Source of the DNA: GCA-2731375 sp964344935
Lineage (GTDB): Bacteria > Pseudomonadota > Alphaproteobacteria > GCA-2731375
Length of the DNA: 64,000 bases
Assembly: GCA_964344935.1 (NCBI GenBank)
Contig: CAYFPL010000011.1
Span: 62,001 to 126,000 of the forward strand
Direction: 5' to 3'
The notes beneath the pieces were generated by a model. It was not told the origin of the DNA, made no database searches, and worked only from the letters and a program-made list of their open reading frames with translations. Numbering within the stretch: the stretch's first letter is position 1; each line of letters opens with the position of its first letter. Below, one piece after another: positions 25,234 to 33,431 of this stretch. The translations under genes and the position numbers were made by a program.

Positions 25234-26523
25234 ATGCTGAAAGCGCTATTGAACCGCGTGTCGAAGCCGAGGAGCTATGAAGAACAGCGCGATGTGCTGG
25301 AAACCGATGATGCTAAGGAACGGCTGCGTTTAGCCAAACGGGAAGATACCCGGCCTGAAATCCTCTACTACCTGGCGGATGACGACTTGGCGGAAGTTCG
25401 CCGCGCCATAGCCGCCAATAGTTCGACCCCCCGACAGGCCGACGCCAAGCTGGCCCAGGATGGCGACGATCAGGTGCGTTACCAGTTGGCCGACAAGATA
25501 GGCCGTCTGGTCCCCGATTTGTCTACTGAACAGCGGGAACAAGCGGAAGCGTTGGCAATCAATGTGCTCCGAGATTTAGCCGCCGACCAATTGCCCAAGA
25601 TCCGCGCCATCGTATCCGAACATCTGAAATCGTCCGACGGCGTGCCCAAGGATATTGTTCTGCGCCTGGCGCAGGATTTGGAAACCATCGTTGCCGCGCC
25701 GGTCCTGCAGTTTTCGCCGCTGTTGAGCGATGAAGACCTGCTTGAGATCATCGCCGCGGGACGGGAATCTGGTGCGTTAAGCGCCATCGCAAAGCGCAAG
25801 GAATTAGGCGGCGATGTGGCTGATGCGGTGGCCCAGACGCTGGATCCCAAAGCTGTCGGTGCCTTGCTGGCCAATGACAGCGCGCAATTGCGGGAAGATA
25901 CCCTGGACTGGATCATCGACAACGCTGCCAATGTGGAACCCTGGCACAAGCCTTTGGTGACATGGCCAAAGCTTTCTGACGGTGCCATCCGACGTCTAGC
26001 TGGATTTGTGGCGACGTCGTTGGTTGAGAGCCTGTGCAACCGCAATGATATCGACGCCTCCACCGCCGTGGAACTTTCCAAGGCTGTCAAGGCTGCCTTA
26101 AAACCGGAAGAGGCCGATGACAGCGAGGGTAAGGCTGAGCCGGAGAAGCAGGAAAAAGCCAAGAATTCGAAAAAGGAAGAACCCGGCGGCAAATCGTGGG
26201 CGACTGAATTGTTCAAGGACGGCGCGTTGGACAGCGACATCGTGCAGGATGCCATTGCCAATGGCGATCGGGACTTTGTCGTCCAGGCGCTGTCTTTGAA
26301 AAGCGGCTACAAACCGGACGTGGTGAACAAGGTGCTTGAATCCGCTCATCCAAAACGCGTCACCGCACTGACATGGAAAGCCGATTTCTCGATGCGGACT
26401 GCCATGCAGTTGCAGTTGCGTATGGCTCAGGTGCGCCCGCAAAATATTCTCAACGCCCGCGATGGCATCGATTATCCGTTGAGCGATTCAGAACTTGAGC
26501 GAGAATTGAACAAAATTCGCTAA
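25234..26523 (+). CDS. DUF2336 domain protein, second copy
   Basis: A 429-residue helical-repeat protein, paralogous to the product at 22099-23376. Shared blocks include RPEILYYLADDDLAEVRRA, KIRAIVSEHLKSS, VLQFSPLLSDEDLLEIIAAG, WKADFSMRTAMQLQLRMAQ and ILNARDGIDYPLSDSELE. A lysine- and glutamate-rich low-complexity linker (about residues 290-315) separates the repeat region from the C-terminal block; the first copy has a shorter acidic linker at the same place. The ATG is two bases after the GGDEF gene stop, so translation is probably coupled. Confidence 0.85.
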   Translation: MLKALLNRVSKPRSYEEQRDVLETDDAKERLRLAKREDTRPEILYYLADDDLAEVRRAIAANSSTPRQADAKLAQDGDDQVRYQLADKIGRLVPDLSTEQREQAEALAINVLRDLAADQLPKIRAIVSEHLKSSDGVPKDIVLRLAQDLETIVAAPVLQFSPLLSDEDLLEIIAAGRESGALSAIAKRKELGGDVADAVAQTLDPKAVGALLANDSAQLREDTLDWIIDNAANVEPWHKPLVTWPKLSDGAIRRLAGFVATSLVESLCNRNDIDASTAVELSKAVKAALKPEEADDSEGKAEPEKQEKAKNSKKEEPGGKSWATELFKDGALDSDIVQDAIANGDRDFVVQALSLKSGYKPDVVNKVLESAHPKRVTALTWKADFSMRTAMQLQLRMAQVRPQNILNARDGIDYPLSDSELERELNKIR

Positions 26524-26617
26524 CTCAACATTCAGCCAATTACCTCCGATTTGTCGGTTTGTCCGTACTGCCAATAGCGCTACCATGGTTCCCGCGCCGG
26601 GTCCTATGGAGGCCATT

Positions 26618-27190
26618 ATGTCCAAGTACATAGCTGTGCTGACGGTTTTCTTCGTCCTATCGGGACCATTTCAGGCCCTTGCCGCGGGATGGAAAGTGGT
26701 CAGCGAAGAAAAGTCGCGGATCATTCTGCTTGGCGAACCGGTCGAACTGACCCTGAATAACGCCCGCCAGGCCTCAAGCGCCGATTTTTCCCGCGACAGG
26801 GATTATCAATTTTGGACCGGAGAGGACCGCTATTTCGAGTTGATCACCACCCGATTGAATGAAGACACCCAGCACTGGCCAGGCTATCAGCCTTGGGAAT
26901 CGCAACTGGTTCTGTGGAAGCGCCTGCGCTCGGGTACCGTGACCTGGGGTCCGGACGCGGTCGCGATCAACAATCTCGGGATCTCGAAATACCGTCGTTT
27001 CCTTTTTGAAAAGTCCTATTGCATCTACATCATGCAGATCTTTGGCGCGGGCAACGAGAACGGACTGCCTAACATCATGCTGTCGGGATACTACTGTCAG
27101 CGTGATGTCTTTGGGACTGAATTGCCAAACAGGTTGATCAGCCTTATCGGCTATCGCGGCGAGGCCGAACCTTTTGCCGCCCGCAAGTAG
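26618..27190 (+). CDS. Secreted protein of unknown function
   Basis: A 190-residue protein with a clear signal peptide (SKYIAVLTVFFVLSGPF, cleavage probably after ALAA). The ATG at 26618 has GGAGG six bases upstream, which decides the start over an earlier in-frame ATG at 26585. The mature part is mixed beta/alpha by eye, with WTGEDRYFELITTRLNE and two cysteines in CIYIM and YYCQRD that could form a disulfide. I recognise no family. It lies 94 bases after the second DUF2336 gene on the same strand and may be an exported partner of that cluster, which is only inference from position. Confidence 0.7.
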   Translation: MSKYIAVLTVFFVLSGPFQALAAGWKVVSEEKSRIILLGEPVELTLNNARQASSADFSRDRDYQFWTGEDRYFELITTRLNEDTQHWPGYQPWESQLVLWKRLRSGTVTWGPDAVAINNLGISKYRRFLFEKSYCIYIMQIFGAGNENGLPNIMLSGYYCQRDVFGTELPNRLISLIGYRGEAEPFAARK

Positions 27191-27205
27191 TCGGACACAG
27201 CCGAA

Positions 27206-28216
27206 GTGACGACGTCATCTCAAAAGACGCTCTGTGTCGTGGGGGCGAGCGGCCTGGCAGGTTCCCATATTGTCAGGGCCGCCCTAGCCCGCGGCTACCG
27301 GGTGCATGGCACCATGCGCGATCGGGACCATCCGGCCAAGGCCCCCTATTTGTCTGCCTTGCCCGGCGCCAAGGACCGGTTGTCCCTGTTTAGTGCCGAC
27401 ATGACCAACCGGGCTGATTTTGTTGATCCGTTAGAGGGCGCTGACTGTGTCTTTATTGCTTGCCTTATTCCCACCTATTTCGGTCCCTCTGGCAAACCGG
27501 CACGGGAAATGGACGACGAACAGGGATATGCCGAGATCATCATGCCCACCGTCAACGGATGTCTGAACATTATGGCGACGGCGGCCGATCAAGGCGTCGG
27601 CAATGTGGTGATCTGCTCCAGCACCTCCAGTACCAATCCGGTGCCGCCCGTACCCTTCAAGAACGAGGTCGACCATTGGTCCGATGAAGGGGAACAGTGC
27701 CGGGCAAAAAAATACACGTCCGCGACAAAGACCGTGATGGAGAAGGCAGCAATCAAATTCGCTGAAGAGCACGGCATCCGCCTCTCTATCATCCTTCCAA
27801 CGGGGATGTTTGGTCCGGTCATCCTACCGGCGCAGATGGATGACAATCCCCACGTTTGGTTGCGGGCACTGATCAATGGCGAAGCCGGCCGGCACCAGAC
27901 AATCCCAAACGATTCCAGTTCAATGATCCATTTGCACGATTTGGCGGCCCTTTTCCTCGCCGCCTATGAGAACCGGGAGGCTTCCGGACGCTATTTCGGT
28001 GTCTACGACAGCTGGCATTGGCAGGACATCTATGCCGAACTGCAAAAAATATTGCCCGATATGGTAATGCCCGCGGCCTTGGAGGGCGCGCCTGTGCCGG
28101 CAACCGGATTTGATTTTACCCGCCGGGATAGCCTGGGCGTGCCGCTCCGGGATATCCCGACGCTGCTACGTGAGACCATCGATTGGATTAGGTCAGACCC
28201 TTTCAGTGAGAACTAA
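27206..28216 (+). CDS. Extended SDR-family NAD(P)-dependent reductase/epimerase
   Basis: A 336-residue Rossmann protein of the extended SDR type, near dihydroflavonol-4-reductase-like enzymes. The nucleotide motif is GASGLAGSH. The substrate-domain signature is CSSTSSTNPVP followed by KKYTSATKTVMEKAA. In that segment the usual YxxxK is one residue longer (tyrosine, four residues, lysine), so either the tyrosine is displaced or a threonine takes its place. That makes normal SDR activity uncertain. Start is GTG at 27206 with weak Shine-Dalgarno. It lies 15 bases after the secreted protein gene, and its stop shares four bases (CTAA) with the convergent argB stop. Confidence 0.85.
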   Translation: MTTSSQKTLCVVGASGLAGSHIVRAALARGYRVHGTMRDRDHPAKAPYLSALPGAKDRLSLFSADMTNRADFVDPLEGADCVFIACLIPTYFGPSGKPAREMDDEQGYAEIIMPTVNGCLNIMATAADQGVGNVVICSSTSSTNPVPPVPFKNEVDHWSDEGEQCRAKKYTSATKTVMEKAAIKFAEEHGIRLSIILPTGMFGPVILPAQMDDNPHVWLRALINGEAGRHQTIPNDSSSMIHLHDLAALFLAAYENREASGRYFGVYDSWHWQDIYAELQKILPDMVMPAALEGAPVPATGFDFTRRDSLGVPLRDIPTLLRETIDWIRSDPFSEN

Positions 28217-29121
28217 GCTTCGATCATGGTGCCGACGCCGGCGGCGGTGAAGGCTTCCAACAGCAGAACATGCGGCAGGCGGCCGTCCAGAATGTGCGCC
28301 GCGCCGACGCCTTCGGCGACGGCCTCGAGACAGGTTTCCAACTTGGGGATCATGCCGCCCTTGATCACCCCCTCTGCGCGCAAGGTCTCGGCCCGTTCAG
28401 GCGTCATTTTCGAGATCAACGCGCCGTCACCATCCAAGACACCGGCGATATCGGTCAGCATGACCAGCTTTGCGGCTTTCAGCGTCGACGCGATCTTGCC
28501 TGCGGCCGTATCGGCGTTGATGTTATAGGTCTCTCCCTCAGCGCCAACGCCGATCGGCGCAATGACCGGGATCAGATCCGACTGCGCAAAGGTTTGCAGC
28601 AAATTCGGATTGATCGCCACCGGTTCACCGACGAATCCCAAATCCAATACTTTCTCAATGTTGCTGTCTGGGTCGCGGGTGGTGCGTTGCAGCTTGCGCG
28701 CCTCGATCAAGCGTCCGTCTTTGCCAGAAATACCGATGGCGACGCCGCCGGCGCCATTGATCGCCGTGACGACCGCCTTATTGATGGAACCGGACAGCAC
28801 CATTTCGACGATATCCACGGTTTCGCTGTCGGTCACCCGCAAGCCGTCGATAAAGGAACTCTTGATCTTCAGACGGTCCAGCATGGCGCCGATTTGAGGC
28901 CCGCCGCCGTGTACCACGACCGGATTGATCCCCACCTGCTTCATCAGGACCACGTCCCTGGCGAAATCGTCCGCCAGTTTCTTGTCGCCCATGGCATGGC
29001 CGCCGTACTTGATGACGAAAGTCTGGCCCGTGAAACGGCGCATGTAGGGCAGGGCCTCTGACAGGGTACGGGCGGTCAGAAGCTGTTCGCTATGTTCCTG
29101 GTCTGTCTGTTTGTCGTTCAT
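28213..29121 (-). CDS. argB: Acetylglutamate kinase ArgB
   Basis: Second step of arginine synthesis: phosphorylates N-acetyl-L-glutamate with ATP. 302 residues. Amino-acid-kinase motifs are clear: VIKYGGHAMGDKKL near the N-terminus, VVHGGGPQIG for substrate phosphate, GLRVTDSETVDIVEMVLSG, NINADTAAGKIASTLKA, and KGGMIPKLETCLEAV. The ATG at 29121 (MNDKQ) gives the family N-terminus; the frame is open further upstream in the engB direction but is not ArgB-like. It is the last gene of the rpmH operon, 19 bases after engB. Arginine-sensitive members have an N-terminal helix; about 20 residues precede the core here. Confidence 0.96.
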   Translation of the reverse strand: MNDKQTDQEHSEQLLTARTLSEALPYMRRFTGQTFVIKYGGHAMGDKKLADDFARDVVLMKQVGINPVVVHGGGPQIGAMLDRLKIKSSFIDGLRVTDSETVDIVEMVLSGSINKAVVTAINGAGGVAIGISGKDGRLIEARKLQRTTRDPDSNIEKVLDLGFVGEPVAINPNLLQTFAQSDLIPVIAPIGVGAEGETYNINADTAAGKIASTLKAAKLVMLTDIAGVLDGDGALISKMTPERAETLRAEGVIKGGMIPKLETCLEAVAEGVGAAHILDGRLPHVLLLEAFTAAGVGTMIEA

Positions 29122-29140
29122 GGGGCTGCATATAAACCAC

Positions 29141-29779
29141 TCATGGCGCTTCCGCCAGCGCCGCGAGAGCGGCACGGACCTCTTCCAGCCCGGATTTCTT
29201 AGCGGACGAGGTGGCCAGGATGTCTGGATGGGCGGCGCCATGACGCTTTAGTTCCGCCGCAGTTTCGGCGATTACTTTCGCCAGGGCGCCGGATTTTTCC
29301 TTGTCTGCCTTGGTCAGGATGACCTGGTAGACCACCGCCGCCTGGTCCAGCAGCTCCATCACGGTGCGGTCCGCCGCCCCAATGCCGCGCCGGGCATCGA
29401 TCAACAAGCATACCCGGCGCAAATTGCCTCGACCTTTCAGATAGTCTTCGATCAGTTGGTTCCACCGCGCGATGTCTGCCTTGCCGGCCCGGGCATAGCC
29501 ATAGCCCGGCAAGTCCACAAGCATCAAGCGGTCGCCAAGACGGAAGAAATTGACTTCACGCGTCCGCCCTGGAGTGTTGGACGTACGGGCCAAATTATTG
29601 CGGTTGGTCAGGGCATTCAGCAGGCTCGATTTGCCCACGTTGGATCGGCCGGCGAAGGCGACTTCGGGTAACAGGGGCTGGGGAAGATCCGTCTCCTGCG
29701 CCGCGCCCATGACGAAGTCGCAGGCCTGGGCAAACAGCAGCCGGCCTTCTTCTAGCTGGCTGGCCGTGAATTCGGGCAT
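29141..29779 (-). CDS. engB: Ribosome biogenesis GTPase YihA/YsxC (EngB)
   Basis: Small GTPase of 212 residues needed for assembly of the large ribosomal subunit. All G motifs are present: G1 GRSNVGKS (residues 44-51), G2 TPGRT, G3 DLPGYG, G4 TKADK, and G5 TSSAKK. Its ATG directly follows the yidC stop (no gap), and argB follows after 19 bases. The order yidC-engB-argB is common in Alphaproteobacteria. Confidence 0.96.
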   Translation of the reverse strand: MPEFTASQLEEGRLLFAQACDFVMGAAQETDLPQPLLPEVAFAGRSNVGKSSLLNALTNRNNLARTSNTPGRTREVNFFRLGDRLMLVDLPGYGYARAGKADIARWNQLIEDYLKGRGNLRRVCLLIDARRGIGAADRTVMELLDQAAVVYQVILTKADKEKSGALAKVIAETAAELKRHGAAHPDILATSSAKKSGLEEVRAALAALAEAP

Positions 29780-31573
29780 CTACGTTGGGTTAACCGCGAC
29801 GCCCATGCGTTTCATGATGACCCATTGCTGGCTGACCGAAAGGATATTGTTCCAGGTCCAATAGATCACCAGACCGGCCGGGAAACTGCCCAGCAGGAAG
29901 GTGAAGAACAAGGGCATGAACAGGAAGATCTTGGCCTGCACCGGATCCGCCGGCTGCGGGTTGAGTATTTGCTGAAGATACATCGACGCTCCCATCAACA
30001 CGGGCCAGATGCCGATCGCCAGGAATTGCGGCACGTCCCATGGGATGGCGCCGAACAGCGTGAAAATATACATGGGATCGGGAGCCGAGAGGTCGTGGAT
30101 CCAACCAAAGAAGGGCTGGTGGCGCATCTCGATGGTGACGAACATGACCTTGTAGAGCGCGAAGAACACGGGAATCTGCACCAGGATGGGCAAGCAGCCA
30201 GAGGCCGGGTTAACCTTCTCTCGCTTATAGAGGGCCATCATTTCCTGGTTCATCTTTTGCCGGTCGTTGCCGTGACGCTCCCGCAATTTCGTCATTTCCG
30301 GTTGCAAGGCCTTCATCTTGCTCATGGCCGCGTATGACTTGTTGGCCAGCGGGAAGAAGATCAGCTTGACGCAGACCGTCAGCAGCAGGATCGCCAGCCC
30401 GAAATTACCCAGCAGTTTGAAGAAATAGTCGAGGACGAAAAACAACGGCTTGGTGAGGAAATAGAACCAGCCGAAATCCACGGCGAGGTCAAAGCGGGCA
30501 ATTTTCAATTGCTCCTCATAGCGGTCGAGCAGATGGACCTCTTTCGCGCCGGCAAAGAAATGGCTGACCGCCTGGGCCGTGGCGCCGGGCGCCACGATAT
30601 GAGGCGCCTGGACCATGAAATCAGCCTGATAGGTGTCTTTACTGTTGGGCTGGCTGTAACGGAAAGCACCCGTGTAGGCGGTCTTCTGTCCCGGAATAAG
30701 GGCCGTTAGCCAATATTTATCCGTAATCCCGATCCAGCCGCCGGTGCTGTTGTTAAGGTCCGCCGGACCTTCCACGAGATCGTCGTAATCGACTTCCTTG
30801 AGGGTGTCGTTGAACACGCCCAGGGGGCCTTCATGCAGGATATAGAAGCCCAGAGTGGAAGGCGTGTCGGTTCTCACGATACGGCCATAGGGATGAGTCG
30901 ATACCGGACTGGTGGAATTGTTTTCCACCCGCTGGGTCACCTTCATCATGAAATGTTCGTCGATCTCGATGACCTGAATGAAGCGCACGCCATCGGGGTT
31001 GTCCCACGTCAGGGTCAAGGGGCGCGAAGGATCCAAAGTCTTGCGGTTAGCCTGCCAAACCGTATCGCCATCAGGCACCTTCAGCCCGTCTAGTGGCACC
31101 CAGCCGAATTGACCGTAGTAAGGATTTGGCGCCCGGTGCGGCGACAAAAGTGTCACGGGTGGGCTGTCTTCATCAATCGAGACCTTGTAGTCCAGCATGG
31201 TCAGGTCGTCGATGCGGGCGCCTTTGAGAGAGATGGTGCCACCGAGGCGCGGTGCGTTCACTGTCACACGGGGCGAAAGATTAAGGGCCGCATTGCGGCT
31301 GGCCGCCAGACTGGCGGCACTAGGCACGCTGCCCACCCCCGTTGATGTCGCGCCCGGCACCACGCCCGGCGCCGTCGTCGTTCCACCCTCCGTGCCCGGC
31401 GCCGCTGGCGTTATGCCGCCGTCGGCAGATTGTTCGGTCTGGGTTTGGGCCTGTTGCTGTTCCAGCGCCTTTTGCCGCGCTTCCTGCCTTGGCGCTTCGA
31501 TGAAATATTGGAAGCCCAGCAGAATGGCCAGGGACAGAGCAATGGCGATGACAAGATTGCGTTGGTCAGACAT
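29780..31573 (-). CDS. yidC: Membrane protein insertase YidC
   Basis: Inserts and folds inner-membrane proteins, alone or with SecYEG. 597 residues, as in other Alphaproteobacteria. The N-terminal helix (NLVIAIALSLAILLGFQYFI) is followed by a low-complexity Gly/Thr/Pro/Ala linker (about 45-80), then a large periplasmic beta-sandwich domain (about 95-350), then the five-helix core with LLTVCVKLIFFPLANKSY and KMNQEMMALYKREKVNP, the hydrophilic-groove region. The C-terminus is basic enough to contact the ribosome. The gene follows yidD by 10 bases. Confidence 0.97.
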   Translation of the reverse strand: MSDQRNLVIAIALSLAILLGFQYFIEAPRQEARQKALEQQQAQTQTEQSADGGITPAAPGTEGGTTTAPGVVPGATSTGVGSVPSAASLAASRNAALNLSPRVTVNAPRLGGTISLKGARIDDLTMLDYKVSIDEDSPPVTLLSPHRAPNPYYGQFGWVPLDGLKVPDGDTVWQANRKTLDPSRPLTLTWDNPDGVRFIQVIEIDEHFMMKVTQRVENNSTSPVSTHPYGRIVRTDTPSTLGFYILHEGPLGVFNDTLKEVDYDDLVEGPADLNNSTGGWIGITDKYWLTALIPGQKTAYTGAFRYSQPNSKDTYQADFMVQAPHIVAPGATAQAVSHFFAGAKEVHLLDRYEEQLKIARFDLAVDFGWFYFLTKPLFFVLDYFFKLLGNFGLAILLLTVCVKLIFFPLANKSYAAMSKMKALQPEMTKLRERHGNDRQKMNQEMMALYKREKVNPASGCLPILVQIPVFFALYKVMFVTIEMRHQPFFGWIHDLSAPDPMYIFTLFGAIPWDVPQFLAIGIWPVLMGASMYLQQILNPQPADPVQAKIFLFMPLFFTFLLGSFPAGLVIYWTWNNILSVSQQWVIMKRMGVAVNPT

Positions 31574-31583
31574 TCGGGTCGCT

Positions 31584-31862
31584 TTATCGGTTTTTCAAGA
31601 ACGCGGAAGGAGCGGACGAGGCGGCCGCATCGGCCCGGCGCGCGGGAACCGGGTCATAGCCGTGACCGCCCCAGGGGTGGCAACGCAACAGCCGCCGCAG
31701 GGTTAGCCATGTGCCATGAAATGGTCCATGTAACTGCAAGGCTTCAAGGCCGTAATGGGAACAGCTGGGCAAATAGCGGCATCGGCCGGGGATCAGCGGG
31801 GCGAGCCCGTAACGATAGATCATGATCAGGCCGCGCAGGAATGCAGTTAGGAGCCCGCTCAT
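31584..31862 (-). CDS. yidD: Membrane protein insertion efficiency factor YidD
   Basis: A 92-residue inner-membrane-associated protein that helps YidC-dependent insertion. The family core is unmistakable: RGLIMIYRYGLAPLIPGRCR, YLPSCSHYGLEAL, and CHPWGGHGYDPVP with its conserved cysteines. The start overlaps the rnpA stop by four bases (ATGA). The last 20 residues are alanine- and serine-rich and unlikely to be conserved. Confidence 0.96.
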   Translation of the reverse strand: MSGLLTAFLRGLIMIYRYGLAPLIPGRCRYLPSCSHYGLEALQLHGPFHGTWLTLRRLLRCHPWGGHGYDPVPARRADAAASSAPSAFLKNR

Positions 31863-32254
31863 GAGGCCGACCGTCCGCCGGATTGATCGCGTATTTCGGT
31901 TCGCCGCAAGGCCTGGACAAGGTCGCCTTGCAAATCCTTGAACGGCCGCCGCAGGGTCGCCTTACGGCCGATCAGTACAAAATCCCTGTTCGGGGCCGCC
32001 AGCCCCGGCATGACAGCGGCGGCGACGGCCCGCAGGCGCCGCTTCGCCCGGTTTCGCGCGACGGCGTTGCCGACCTTTTTGCTCACCGTAAAGCCGACCC
32101 CTACGACGGATTCGCCGAAGTCGTCCGCATCAGACGGCCTAGGCGCTGCCTGCAACACCAAACCGGGCGCAGCGAAGCGCTCCCCGGTACGGCTCACACG
32201 CAAAAAATCCGCACGCCTTTTCAGACGCACGAGGTTCGTATCACCGTGCTTCAT
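31859..32254 (-). CDS. rnpA: Ribonuclease P protein component RnpA
   Basis: Protein subunit of RNase P, which matures tRNA 5' ends together with the M1 RNA. 131 residues. Recognisable are LKRRADFLRVSRTG at the N-terminus and the RNR signature VSKKVGNAVARNRAKRRLRA that binds the RNA. The start ATG is 47 bases after the rpmH stop, the usual order. The catalytic RNA gene (rnpB) is not in this window. Confidence 0.96.
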   Translation of the reverse strand: MKHGDTNLVRLKRRADFLRVSRTGERFAAPGLVLQAAPRPSDADDFGESVVGVGFTVSKKVGNAVARNRAKRRLRAVAAAVMPGLAAPNRDFVLIGRKATLRRPFKDLQGDLVQALRRTEIRDQSGGRSAS

Positions 32255-32301
32255 CTCATTACACAGCTCCGCCGGACCCTGTCGTAGGGGCCGGTTTGAT
32301 C

Positions 32302-32436
32302 CTATGCCGAAAGTTGCTTACGGCCCCTCGAGCGGCGCTTTGCCAGAACACGGCGGCCGCCGACGGTTGACATACGGTGACGAAACCCATGCCGGCGCTT
32401 GCGGACCAGTCGGCTTGGTTGGTAGGTGCGTTTCAC
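32302..32436 (-). CDS. rpmH: 50S ribosomal protein L34 RpmH, GTG start
   Basis: A 44-residue basic ribosomal protein. It starts KRTYQPSRLVRKRRHGFR after the initiator and ends RGRKQLSA, which is diagnostic for L34. The initiation codon is GTG, with GGAGG seven bases upstream, so it is easily missed by ATG-only searches; the only in-frame ATG is at residue 22 and would remove half the protein. It is the first gene of rpmH-rnpA-yidD-yidC-engB-argB, transcribed from the promoter at 32502-32530. In many bacteria dnaA and the replication origin lie close by; neither dnaA nor an origin is visible here. Confidence 0.96.
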   Translation of the reverse strand: MKRTYQPSRLVRKRRHGFRHRMSTVGGRRVLAKRRSRGRKQLSA

Positions 32437-32501
32437 CCCACAACCTCCATCAAATTTGTCATCAAAATTGCCTGCCCCGGTAGGGCTGAAATCAAGCGCG
32501 C

Positions 32502-32530
32502 TGTATACGTTTTCGATTGCTATAAGTCAA
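32502..32530 (-). promoter_or_regulatory. Sigma-70-type promoter of the rpmH operon
   Basis: Read on the minus strand: -35 TTGACT (32525-32530), 17-base spacer, -10 TATACA (32502-32507). The match to consensus is good and the spacing ideal. Transcription would start near 32495, giving a leader of about 59 bases before the rpmH GTG with a GGAGG ribosome-binding site. The leader contains a small GCCC/GGGC hairpin. Confidence 0.75.
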
Positions 32531-32632
32531 CGCCGCCAATCCCGCCGCAGGCGGTTTCTCACGGTATATCTATCCTACTAGCGGCCCATCTTTGCGCTAT
32601 AGTTATTACATAGGTTTTTCAGGGAAGTAGCC

Positions 32633-33427
32633 ATGGCCGGCAAGGATCGGGGGCAACAGGACTATACTGCCGATCACGGCAACATTTCCGAGGTGGAAAC
32701 CGCGCCACCGGCGTTTTCAGTTCGCCGGATGTGGCCAATCTTCGTCCTTGTCGCCGGACTGGTGGTGTTTTTCATTTTCGACGGGCATAGCCACATTTCT
32801 TTCGATAGTTTGCGTCTCTACCGTGCCGATTTGGCGGCCTATGTAGATAGCCATGCTGTCCCGATGGCAATTCTCGTCATGCTGGCTTATGCCGTGGTGA
32901 CGGCATTTTCGCTGCCTGTCGGCGGCATCATGACCATCGCCTGTGGTTTCTTGTTCGGAACCTTGGTGGCGACCAGCCTTGTCGTCATTGGTGCAACGGT
33001 GGGTGCAACCGCATTGTTTCTGATCGCAAAAACGGCACTGGGCGATCCGCTACGGGCCCGCGCCGGTCCGGCCCTGCAAAAGATGGAAGCGGGATTTCAG
33101 GAGAACGCTTTCAACTACCTTTTGATCCTGCGCCTAATTCCGCTGTTTCCCTTCTTTCTGGTCAATTTGGTGCCGGCATTTCTCGGCGTTAGCCTGCGTG
33201 TCTATATATCGGCCACGTTCATTGGCATTATTCCTGGCACGTTTGTGTTTACCCAGGTCGGCACCGGACTGGACAGCATTCTTGACAGCGGTGAGGAATT
33301 ATCAGCAAAAGCCATTCTCAGCGGCGATGTACTATTGGCCCTGATCGGCCTGGCGGTGCTCTCGGCCTTGCCCGTCGTCTACAAGAAATGGAAGGCGCGC
33401 AAGGATGCCCGTAAACAAGGGACCTGA
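32633..33427 (+). CDS. TVP38/TMEM64 family membrane protein
   Basis: A 264-residue inner-membrane protein of the DedA/TVP38 (SNARE-associated, VTT) superfamily. A soluble N-terminus of about 35 residues precedes several helices. The family core is visible: FSLPVGGIMTIACGFLFGT, then the reentrant and conserved segment LILRLIPLFPFFLVNLVPA with the arginine and paired prolines, then FIGIIPGTFVFTQVG. Related proteins act as lipid scramblases or carriers; the exact role is unknown. ATG has AGGGAAG six bases upstream. A disulfide oxidoreductase gene follows five bases after the stop; this pairing is common. Confidence 0.88.
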   Translation: MAGKDRGQQDYTADHGNISEVETAPPAFSVRRMWPIFVLVAGLVVFFIFDGHSHISFDSLRLYRADLAAYVDSHAVPMAILVMLAYAVVTAFSLPVGGIMTIACGFLFGTLVATSLVVIGATVGATALFLIAKTALGDPLRARAGPALQKMEAGFQENAFNYLLILRLIPLFPFFLVNLVPAFLGVSLRVYISATFIGIIPGTFVFTQVGTGLDSILDSGEELSAKAILSGDVLLALIGLAVLSALPVVYKKWKARKDARKQGT

Positions 33428-33431
33428 AGTC

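Noticed and set aside
32437..32632. Replication origin near rpmH
   Set aside because: No cluster of DnaA boxes (TTATCCACA type) or dnaA gene is visible; the gap is explained by two divergent promoters.
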